The translations under genes and the position numbers were made by a program. The notes beneath the pieces were generated by a model that made no database searches, was not told where the DNA came from, and was given only the letters and a program-made list of their open reading frames with translations. From Epinephelus fuscoguttatus (Eukaryota; Chordata; Actinopteri; Perciformes; Serranidae), in the NCBI RefSeq assembly GCF_011397635.1, contig NC_064761.1:42434143-42498142 (forward strand): a DNA stretch of 64,000 nt. The letters run 5' to 3'. Positions 1-10,500 of the stretch are shown piece by piece. Numbering within the stretch: the stretch's first letter is position 1; each line of letters begins with the position of its first letter.

Positions 1-174
1 TCAGTTAGTTTCTGAATGTCAGAACAAGGTAGCATCAAAGGCAGAGCTGGACATATGCGTCATGACAGGGACAGGGGCAGGACGACCGCGACATTGAATT
101 GCTTAAACACTTTGAGGGCAAGCAAATAGTCCTAATATATTTAAATGTCCCACGCTGAGAGAGTTGTAGCTGTT

Positions 175-756
175 TCACCCAAACAGTCCTGGGTTGTGCA
201 GAGTCAGAGTCTGCAACATGCGCTCAAAGTCCTGCACCGTCCATGGCTCTCTGTGTGTCTCTGCTGAAGCAGCACTGCTGCTGTCAGGGCTGATGCTCTG
301 CGGGTCATTGAAGGTTATCAAGACATCTGTGGAGAACTGTGGCAGACGGAACAGACCCAGGTGAAGGGTCACTGTGTTCCTGGCTTCTTCGTTGAACTTG
401 GACACACACTGTGTCCCGGTCAGCACCCAGGCAGAGCTGCAGTCTGACAGGGACAGCTCAGATTTGGGTAGCTGCACAGCACCGGGCACTTCAAAAGCAC
501 CTGGCTCTAGAGCTTTGTTACTGTCTGCGATGTCCTCAAAGTGATACCGGGCGGCGTCCTGGTCTGCCACCTGACCCTGGTACTCCACCAGCTCCACTAT
601 CAGGCTCTGGTCGGTGTGTTCATGGGAAAACACCTCCTGGTTGTCCGGGATCTCCCTCAGCTCACTGATGTCTTTGGCGTTGTGAGGGAGGACGGCTGAC
701 AGCGCTCCTCCAAACAGAGGATGAGGCTGATGAGCGCTGCCTCCAGCACACTGCAT
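175..756 (-). CDS. rangrf: Ran guanine nucleotide release factor (Mog1), single-exon coding region
   Basis: The 193-residue product matches vertebrate Mog1 along its whole length. It has the N-terminal block PLFGGALSAVLP, then IPDNQEVF and DQSLIVELVEYQ, the ARYHFEDI block, AWVLTG, LHLGLFRLPQ..TDVLITFN, and a C-terminal W.VQDFE..L.TLTLHNPGLFG. Mog1 binds Ran and promotes nucleotide release in nuclear transport; in mammals it also helps carry the cardiac sodium channel Nav1.5 to the membrane. Human Mog1 is 186 residues, so this copy is full length. I chose the ATG at 756-754. An ATG 18 bases upstream lies in a predicted 5'UTR intron, whose acceptor (tttctccag) ends at 761. The coding region has no intron, whereas human RANGRF is multi-exon. 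No polyA signal is visible before the window edge. Identity is firm; whether this is the ancestral locus or a retrocopy is open. Confidence 0.93.
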   Translation of the reverse strand: MQCAGGSAHQPHPLFGGALSAVLPHNAKDISELREIPDNQEVFSHEHTDQSLIVELVEYQGQVADQDAARYHFEDIADSNKALEPGAFEVPGAVQLPKSELSLSDCSSAWVLTGTQCVSKFNEEARNTVTLHLGLFRLPQFSTDVLITFNDPQSISPDSSSAASAETHREPWTVQDFERMLQTLTLHNPGLFG

Positions 757-930
757 CTCTCTGGAGAAACACACACAAACACAGAGCGTGTTTTAAACCA
801 CCTGCAGTTACATTCACACCGTGTGCTTATAAACAACATAGACTCAGGAAAATGTTATAAAATATATGAATATACATAAAAGAAATACAAATAATATGTG
901 TAGAGACCGCGTGATAAACGCGTAGCTTAC

Positions 931-1010
931 CAACTGCAACTGCCAGAACTCACTTCCGGTCAAAGTTTGTCTTCTTCTTCTACGGCTTAAATTTAAGGCA
1001 CGCTACACAC
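931..1010 (-). promoter_or_regulatory. rangrf: rangrf 5' non-coding exon and start region
   Basis: On the minus strand a good donor (CAGTTG then GTAAGC) has its GT at 930-929. It can splice to the acceptor ending at 761, which places a short non-coding exon upstream of the rangrf ATG. The segment around 950-1010 contains an ETS-like CTTCCGG/CCGGAAG sequence, common near start sites of housekeeping genes. No TATA box is seen. The exact transcription start cannot be read from the sequence. Confidence 0.45.
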
Positions 1011-1284
1011 AGGTCATGCGCACTGCTGCCACCTACAGGTGAGCCAAACACTCACCCTGAAAAGGCAGCGGCGAAATTATTATAAAAAATATTTGTGTAA
1101 GTATCAAAAGTAAAAATACTTATACAGAGTAATGGCTCCTGTGAGTGGCATATTAATATTTATAATAATAGTTGAGTCCTCTATACTTGGTTGAGGTGAA
1201 ACAAATTATAATAAACTTCATGTAAGATAAGAACATAAATTACGTAAGAAATTGAGATGTAAAATAAAAATAAAAATGAGAATT

Positions 1285-2260
1285 ATTAAAATAAGAGGTA
1301 TTTACAATTTGTATAAAGGTAGAATTAAAAATATTAAAAATAGAAATAAAACATAAAAATACAAATAAAAATAGAAAAAAATAAATATGAAAAAATAAAG
1401 AATATCAAAATAAAACAATTAAACAGCAATTTAAGGCAACGTCACCAGATAAAGTGACATGGTATTATTCATAGCTGTGAGTTTATATGATGTGCTAAGA
1501 CTGTATGGCATATTAACATAGTATAGTATGATACAGTATAAGATATGGCACAAGGTGCAATGTAATAATACTAATAATAGTAGTTGTTGTAATATTATTG
1601 ATATTATTATTGTTGTTGTTTAATTTATAATAATTATTAATTTTATTTTATAAACTTTTAATATTTGAAATCATAATTAGTAGTTACTATAGCTGCCAAA
1701 TACATTTATTGGTGCAAGAACTAGGCTACAATATTTACTTCTGACGTTTATTAGATTAGAAATAAGAGGTATATATAATTAGTATAAAAGTAGAAGTAAA
1801 AAATATTAACAATGAAAGAGCAATTAAAGACAACGATACCAGGTAAAGTGACATGATATTATTCATAGATTTTAATTCTGTGGAAAAAGTGTACATCAGA
1901 AAAATAAAAAGTGTGATTTAGTAATGACACTTAGTGTTGTCTGTATTATTATATTAAAACAGAAATATAATATGATGTGGTAAGACAGTATTAACAGAGT
2001 GTAGTATAATACAGTACAGTATGATAAGAGGCATAAAACACAGCGTAAGGTGCAATGTAATGGTACTATTAGTGATTGTTGTAATAAAAATAACATTATT
2101 ATTATTATTATTATTATTGTCATTATATTGTTGAGTTGATTAATTTATAATAATTGTGAATTTTATTTTAACAGTTACTATAGCTGTCAAATATATTTTT
2201 TGGTGCAAAAAGTAGGCTATAATATTTCCTTCTGACATTTATTAGATTAGAGGTAAAAAT
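1285..2260. repeat. AT-rich region with two imperfect ~400-490-bp tandem units
   Basis: Blocks recur in the same order. 'Aataagaggtat' occurs near 1290 and 1763. A block beginning 'caat(t)taa(a)g(g/a)caacg' occurs near 1427 and 1820, followed by 'aaagtgacatg.tattattcatag'. 'Aaggtgcaatgtaat' occurs near 1552 and 2047. 'Agttactatagctg.caaata' occurs near 1680 and 2173. Spacing varies from about 395 to 493 bases because of internal indels. Short TTA/ATT runs sit inside both units. Nothing coding is seen in the 1.4 kb between the rangrf and vamp4 start regions. Confidence 0.6.
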
Positions 2261-2439
2261 TAGCTCAATCTAAATACTAAAATAAATTACATGAACAGAG
2301 GAGGGCTCACTTAAATTTACATGTATGTATTTATTAAAAGAAGTGTCAAAGAGTTGAATATCTCTACGATGGATTTGTATATCTGCTGCATATATGATAA
2401 AAATGAAGTGAAACATGTCCCCACGCTGTGTGCACATCT

Positions 2440-2682
2440 GCAGGTCCCTCTCCTCCTCCAGCTGTTTGTGTTCACTTCCTGGTCAGCTGACTCAGACGGA
2501 GACAAGACGAGCGGACCGCTAGCATCCATAATGATAATCCTGTTTCATCGCCCGGACAGCATTTGAAATGAAAGCGACAACACCGTAAAGCCACATCAGA
2601 CCCTGAAAACCCAGGATTAACACCCGAGCCTCTGTGTGTTTGTGTGCCAACAGCAGACAGCGGATCTTGTGGGAAACAGCAG
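2440..2682 (+). promoter_or_regulatory. vamp4: Probable vamp4 first (non-coding) exon and promoter area
   Basis: The vamp4 start codon sits in an exon with an acceptor just upstream, so a 5' non-coding exon must exist. The segment before 2682 is less AT-rich than its flanks and contains GTCAGCTGACTCA, an AP-1-like/E-box sequence near 2482. It ends in a usable donor, CAG then GTAGTT at 2683. The start site and exon edges are inferred only. Confidence 0.35.
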
Positions 2683-2705
2683 GTAGTTAGCTACGTTAGC
2701 ATCCC

Positions 2706-2742
2706 TAGCTTAGCTTAGCTTAGCTTAGCTTAGTTTAGCTGT
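2706..2742. repeat. TAGCT pentanucleotide microsatellite
   Basis: About seven consecutive copies of TAGCT, with one variant copy, just inside vamp4 intron 1. Confidence 0.85.
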
Positions 2743-3605
2743 GGTAGCTAGCTCTGTCACTGAACCAAGCGGCCTGTCTGAACTAGCTATATTAGCTAGT
2801 GGCTAGCTGTGTTGGCGTTTACACTGGTCCCTTTTCACTTAAATTATTAAGGTGTAGTGGTGTTAATGGTTACAATGTGGTAGACAGCGATATTCTGGCG
2901 TATTTAAATTAATGCTAACAACCAGATTAACCAGCTAAAGTTGTCAACGGCTGTGACATAACCGGCTAACTTACCATTCCTGATACCAGCTGTGCTCCTG
3001 AGATGTCAGTTTCATTTTCAGTTCTGGCTCCTTTAAGGAGTCCTTGTTCGGACCATAGAGCCATTACAGTATTACAGTAGTAGTAAAACAGCTAAATATA
3101 GCTGTACTTAGTGAACACAGCATCTTCTTTTTTTAACCTCTTAAGAGGAAAACAAGTTACAATCCATATATTGATTGTGCTCATCAATAATCTACAGTTC
3201 TCTTCTTGTGGTCATCATGATGCAATTTCCTCAGTTCTTTTGTCCAAACCTGGCATCACTTTATCTATATATAATTTCCATGTTATAAATTACAACTTTG
3301 AAATGAATCCAATTCTGCTTTGTTTGGATTGCACCTTTTAAAGTCCTCTCTCCTGCAGCCCTAACATGTTAGACTTGGCTTCTCCTCTTTCTCTCTCTGT
3401 GTCTCTACACGCTGTCGCCGCTTCAGAGCGAGCCCTGTCCCCTGCTTCTCTTCACCTCTGTTTACTGGAAAGTTCCTCTCCTCTCCTGGCTACTGAAAGG
3501 CCTTTTTTCCAATCGCAGTGCCAGAAAAGGACGCTGCTGTGAAAGCCACAGTGTCAGACTGAACTGGATTCAATGGTATTAGTTGTATTGTTGGATTGAG
3601 AGAGG

Positions 3606-3606
<1 letters not shown>

Positions 3607-3658
<52 letters not shown>

Positions 3659-3660
3659 TG
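3607..3660. repeat. (TG)n microsatellite
   Basis: About 27 TG units with a single TA interruption at 3651-3652, in vamp4 intron 1. The rest of intron 1 (2683-4465) has no recognisable gene. Confidence 0.97.
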
Positions 3661-4501
3661 CGTGAGACTGCTGTGTTTTCCTCTCCTGGTGGTTAAAGAA
3701 GGGCCTGAGGATCACATGTTGTTTAGTTCAGTGTCACAGAGGCACTTTATTGAGGCACTGTTTTGTTTTGTTGCACTGTTACATATGGTGTTTGGAACAA
3801 GTAACACCCAAACACAGACTCGAGGGGGTATAATTGGAAGAACAGCATGTTTTCCACATCTGACATGGTTGGGTTTTTTACCCAAAGGCACTCAGAGCAA
3901 TGATGGTATTTCCTTTCATGGCTAGTCAGACTGAGTGCCTGCTCCTAGCAGAAATATTAGGAATAAAGACTGCTAAATAGGTGTTTACTGACGAGGCATA
4001 GTAGAGGAGAGGAACAGTATTTCACAGACAGCTGGCGTAATGGAACTACCACTTTTTTTAAAACATGTTCCAGAGGTGTGTATTAGATTGCACAGGAAAT
4101 GAATGAAATCACCACTGTGACTAATAATGAAGTCAGGCTGTTTACCAGCATGTGTTGAGACTAGAGGCATCCTCATATTGCTTGACCATGACCAGACTTA
4201 TTAATGCATTCACTACTGATTGAGTTTAGATTTACGGTCTGACTCTGTTCATACACTTAATGCTTTGTTCTCCATGTTCTGCTCACAACCATAACCTGGC
4301 CGTAGCTATGCCTGCAAGCTCAGTCTCTCTGCCTACGAATATTAGAGTGTTCTCATTTAGCAGGCAGCCATGTGTGACACTCATGATCAGCAGGAGCATT
4401 GTGGCTTGGTGCAGGTGTGCCAAAGACGGTCCATGTCATGATTTTTCTCTCTTCCTGTCCTACAGAGGGAGCCAGATCGGGAGGAGCAGTCTGAAGACAA
4501 C

Positions 4502-7500
4502 ATGCCCCCCAAGTTTAAACGACACCTCAATGACGACGAGGTCACAGGATCCATTCGCAGCGAGAGGGTGAGACACGGGTGGAGGTTGTGGTGGTGTTTG
4601 GGTTTTGGCTCGTCATCAAGAAGCAGGGGATGGAGGAGGCACACAGAATACAGGATGGGAAAAGACAGTACCTGATGATTTAGAAACTGACAGTGTGCTG
4701 TAATCAGGCTGAGGTTTTGATACACTGTAGAAGATGCCTGTGAAATCAGTGTTGATGGAAAAACTGAAGGAAAAGTGTGGGAATGCACAAAAGAGCACAT
4801 CTTTGATGGAGGTAAAGTGAAGAAGCTGCTGTAGCCAAGTGTCTGGTTCTCATCAAAGTGAGCATCCCCTCCCACCCACCTCCACCTTCCCTGTCCTCTC
4901 CCTTGATTCTCGATTCCAGTCAGTCCTCTGTTTCTCTGTGTAATCCTGTTTGCTATTGTGTTGATCTGGGCTCAAAGCAAAGCTTACGGGGAGACTTGCA
5001 TAACAAATCGCTCCCTTCCACCTTCCATGCTTTCCCCTAAGTGCCCAACCCCCTGCCCTCTGATAATAACTACCAGTTCTCCCTCATGTTTCCCATCCGA
5101 GACAGTGGAAAGAAAGAGAGAATGACGTTGTACAGAAGGAGAGTGTTAGTCCCTAGACTTATAAAGGTCTTTATCGTCATATGGCCTCCATTCTCTGTGC
5201 TTTTATTTGCAGATGATAGTGTATTTACAAGACTATGTCTACACTGGCATGGCATTGGCTTGCAGCTGTCAACATTACAGGATATTCATGGAGTTTCCTT
5301 CTCTCAGATCTTTGCAGTGGGCAGTGTGTGATGACTGTTAAAAGCTGATGACCAGGACTGAAAAGTTTGAAATTGAACCTAAATTACGACTGAACCACCT
5401 ATGCATGCTGTAAATCAAATGCAATTGCTCCTAAATTTATGGAACAACACACTGCGTGGATGCCACGCCTCTCATTTTCGTTATAAAAAATCTCTAGTAA
5501 AGACCTTGCTACAGAAGGATAATGCATTAACTTGAGGAAAAAAGTGCTCTTTTTCTAAAATTAACAAGATTATTATTTTAGAATTATATGAAATGTTTTC
5601 ATAGAAAAACATCTGCTCAGAAAAATGAGAATTTACAAGATTATGATCTAGAAACAACAGCATTTTTTCCCCATGAAAACCTCTCTCACAATTTTGAGAT
5701 AATCTCATTAATTCTGAAAAACAAGGCACATTTTTCTCAATTAAATGCATTATATTTCTGTACCTTTCTCTCCCCGTAGTAGGAAGTATAGTCCTCCTGC
5801 CTGCCATCCAATATGAAACAGAGTCTTACTGTCTTCCTGGTCCAGTTTTCCCTCCTGTGAGAATTTAATGCAGCTGTCCTCACTAATTCTCTATGAATAG
5901 CACTTTACACAAGGCGCTTTCCGCTCCTATTAAAGCCATCGGTGGTTCAGAAGTGATCATCATGATGGCGTTTTTGGGAGATAATCTACCTTGGGATCCC
6001 AGTAAGAACAGAGAGTGGCTCTATGCTTTCGTTGGAATCTGTTCACGTCCGTTTTGGCCTCCCTGCAAACGGAACATCACTGTCAGATTTTGATGTTGAG
6101 GAGCCGTAGAGAGCACAAAAGGAAGAGTTTTTATTGAGGTTTGGCAGGCAGGGCAGCAGAGTAACATGAGGCTTTTATTTTTCAGTAAGTCATCATAGTG
6201 TAAGTGCACTATGACAGCAGAGTATTTAGGCGTATCTGCATATCTGCTGACAGAAAAAGCATCTATTGATCCGTACAGTAGCTATATGGTCCCAGGAGGT
6301 CCGTTTTTATATCGGCAGCACTGGTTGTGAGTGCCAGGAGTGAACTCTGTTTGGGCCTTTCAGCTGACAAGATGCTTGTACTGGAACCTTTTCCTGAGCC
6401 AAGTCTGAAATCATTCAACTCAGTCATTCAGTATCAAGAGCTTACCCTTATCTGACCTCTGAACTTTTCCTTCTTTACAGAGGAACCTACTGGAGGAGGA
6501 CTCAGATGAGGAGGAAGACTTCTTTCTGTGAGTTTGTTTATATTCTATTCAGGCACTGAGCTTATTGTAAATAAATCAAAAATAATCAATGTACAATTTA
6601 CCTACATAATGAGAGCAATATTGCTAACATGGTTTGTGAAAACAGACTACACACAATCAGCAGCAAAATAAGTTGTTATGGTTCCTAAATTAAATTAGTG
6701 ACTGGGCTTCAATAATACCTATTTTCCAGGAGAGGACCCACGGGACCCAGATTTGGACCTCAGAATGACAAATTCAAGCAGTAAGTACGAACACATTCCT
6801 CGTCCCAACTAAAAGCCAGAGGGTCAGAGTAGTTTTGCCAGCACTCTTAGTTTTGGTGTTGGTGTTATGCAACTGCGGCTCGTCATGTTTACCAGAAGCT
6901 GCAGGTTTATAGCAGATTGTGTAAGAGAGGCTGCCATGTGCAGGTTATTGTGTAACCTTCCCAAGAAGTCCTGGTCCCTCTGCAGTCTGTTTCCACATGT
7001 ACCTGCAGTCAGAGGCGGCCAGAGAACAGAAGTTCATTGTTGAGACAGTCTGGCACCCAGAGTCTCCAACCTCTGTTCATACTGGACAGTTTGTCAGTAT
7101 TGTGAGCACCCGAAACAAGATGCCATCATTACGGAATCCAGGAATGTTGGGTGCACTTTGCCTGGACTCTTCACCTCTGTGTCTGAACCCTGAGGTCAGG
7201 ACCTCATAGTGTGTTTATGTGTGTTTGTAGCGGCCCATGCTTCTCTGTGTCCCCCAGTCCCTGATGGTGTGTTTTGCTCTGGCTGTAGTTTTGCATGTTT
7301 ACCATCTTCAACATGCAATCAAGCTGAAGTCCAAGACTGATCATTTCCTGCAGCTCCTTGTCTGAGACAATCAGTGTAATGACGCTGGAAAATGTGATCA
7401 ATTGTGAAAGAAAACAAATTCCTTTGTCGTGTATCTTCTGTCTGAGCCTCTCCGCCTTTTGTATTCCTTTGCCAATGTGATCTCTCCCGCTGACTGTGCA

Positions 7501-10500
7501 TCTCTCCAAGAGGTATTGCTGAGCATTACTTTGAAATAAGAGTGACTGAATGGTAATCTGGAGTAGTCATGCCATGCTCAGGTGTGAGCACCGTGAATAA
7601 AGAAAAGGTTTAAATATAATTCTGCAGATACTGAACAGGTGCAGGCAGGTCACCGTGAGGCTGAAAACCATCTGACAGGCTTTTTATTGCCTGCCAGCTG
7701 GACAGGTCTAGATATAGAGGAGAGGACATTGTTGGGGAAACAGATGCTTTGTGCTGTTGTGGGTTCCCACAAAAAAAGATAAATCTTTGACGAATCCTAC
7801 CTTTTATCATACATGATTCATGCATTATTTATGATTCTCTCACCAACCTGTGTCCTCAGGGTGCAGTCGCAGGTTGATGAGGTGATCGATGTGATGCAGG
7901 AGAACATCTCCAAGGTGATAGAGAGGGGCGAGCGGCTCGACGACCTGCAGGACAAGTCGGGTGAGTCACATTAGGACAGCGTGTGTGTCCATATGTTCAA
8001 AATATGTACACATACATATGTTACATACTCTACAGGGAATGTTTTATCAGTCTCGTTTGTTTGAATGGTTAGTTTCCACAAGTAGCTCACAGATGGTTTG
8101 CACACGGCTCTGAGGATTGTTGTCCTCACTGTATGGAGGCCTATCTGGGCAGTTTCTTATGTTAATGGAAACATTCCTGCAATGTGCATCGATTTGAAAA
8201 GGAGAACATTTGTTGTTGAGGCCCAGCGATCCTAAATGTGTCTTTGGATCAAACTATTAAGGTTGAGGTATGACTTCATTGTTGTTCAAAATCACTGGTG
8301 CAAACCTGCATATGGGACAAACTTCATTTCAAGTTCAAGAAAGAAAAGACAAATGATCAGCTACAGGCTGTGCCGTCCTCTCTGGCGGAGTGGATGCAGT
8401 TTGCATTGAACTAGGGCAACAAATAATGATCGTCAGTGAACTGTCAGTAAATATTGAAAAATGCTGTTAGAATATTTTAATTTTCAATTGTCTTGTCTGG
8501 CCCACAGTCCACAACTCAGATATATTCAGTTTACAAACACGCAGAAAACCATGAAATCCTGATATTTGAGATGCTTGAACCACCACATGCTTGTCAATTT
8601 TTCATTAAAAAAATGACTGAAACGATTATTTGATTAGAAAAACAGATGGCAATAACTTTTTTGTCAAAAGACTAATAAACTAATTGACTACTTTTTGCAC
8701 AGGGTTCATCAGAGATCATGAGATACCTGGAAAAGTCATGAAATTAGAAAAACTGTTTTCCAGGCCTGGAAATGGTTTGCAATTAAAGTCAGAGCAAAGC
8801 AAAAATAAATACGTGTAATGAGTTTGTCACCCCACAGAAAAATGCACACAGCCACAGTTGAATGATTAAAAAAGTCGCCAAGTTTGTGAAATTGCTTTTC
8901 AAGATCATGAAATAAATAGGCTTCACTGCTCTGAGACGCTGGGGGCACGTCTGCTGAATGTGCTGAAGCCGCGTCACAGGAACACTGCAGCCTCTTTTAC
9001 ATGTAGCACTACAATGGATGCTCCATCCGTTAGCTGTATTGGACTTGTACAGTCGTACATGTTTGAGCCACCAGAGTCAAAATCAAGTTCAGAGTCAGAG
9101 GACACTGGCCTGCCTGAAAATACCAGGTTGATTATTTAGAGACAATACTGTCTCTAAATAATCAACCTGTTAGCCAATTGTCAATTCTAGATATCCTGAT
9201 TGTAAGGCTAAGTTAGCCTTACAATCAGGATTCAGATATCTAGAATGTCTGACCACTGTAGTAGATCTTTAATCCACTTGGAGAGGCGATGGCTGAAGGG
9301 GCATGACAGCACTCAAACCCTCATTTATTCAGATATCGCTCGGTTCAGGCAAAACTATTATCAGACATACCTATAAAACAGTTTGTTTAACAAGACATAA
9401 AAGCATATAGATGTGTCAAAATTGTAACCTTAACATGCGTCTAATTGTATTGATATCTGAGGGATCTCTGGTTTGACCTTTTGCAAAGTACCTGTATGTG
9501 CCGGTCTGGCATTGGGCGTAAATATGCAGGTAGTTGGAGGCAGAAATGTCTAAGAAATGAGTAAAGTTAGTAAGTGCTATCAGTTGCTTATCCTAAGAGG
9601 CCTGGGAAGTATGTTTTGAATGATGTAAGGCTGTGAATATTGTTATGGAAAATGTTTTAAAATGTACTGGTTACAATGTGTGGGAACCCTGTTTGCAGCT
9701 GTACATTAAACCTTTCAGAAATCTGTGATAAATGTCACATAATTTAAGTCCAAAAATCAACAAAACACCAACGTTGTCAGCAGTAGCGGGTGCCTGCATA
9801 TAAATCCGCTCAGCACACTTTAAAGGTGTTAATGATATGTCCAGGTTTAGTGTTTTACCAGGTGTGTGTCTGGAGGCTTTTGACAGGTCTCACACTCTCA
9901 TACACACAGCCCTGCTCTTTGTTTTTACTCGGTGCATATTGAGCAGGTGTGTGAAATGTGTTTAGCTCGCTCTGTTACTCAACTTCACACACACATGCAA
10001 GGCTTTCAACAGGACTCGCACAGGTCGTCTTCTCCCCCAGAGATAGAGATAAGGCTGAAGTGCTTGTGTCTCTTCCCAGTCCATTAGGTCTAATCATGAC
10101 ACACACAGATGTTATATAACTGCTACTCCGTCATGTCCACCGGCCAACCAAGGCAATGACGCACATCTGGAGCACATTTGTGTGTTTGCACGAGTCTTTG
10201 TGTATATGCGAGTCTTGCTGTATAATGTGTGTGGCCGATTGCGTGTCTCTGCAGTGTGTGTTGTCCTTGCACAATATAACATCCCATGATTGACGTGCAG
10301 TTTGCTCTCTGATCTTTGTGCAGGTAACCTGTTGTTAAATCTGTCAGATTAACGAGCATCTTTACAGAGGCCACGTCTGAGCGCTTCTCTTTGTAGTAGC
10401 GGCGGGTCGTTAACAGGCACATGGGCGTGGAAGCAGCACACACATGACAAACACAAAGACTCTAAAGAGGGACAGGGGCTTGGACAGGCACAGCGCTGCA

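Noticed and set aside
754-774. Upstream ATG for rangrf giving six extra residues
   Set aside because: It lies on the intron side of a good acceptor ending at 761, so the mature transcript should start at the ATG at 756.
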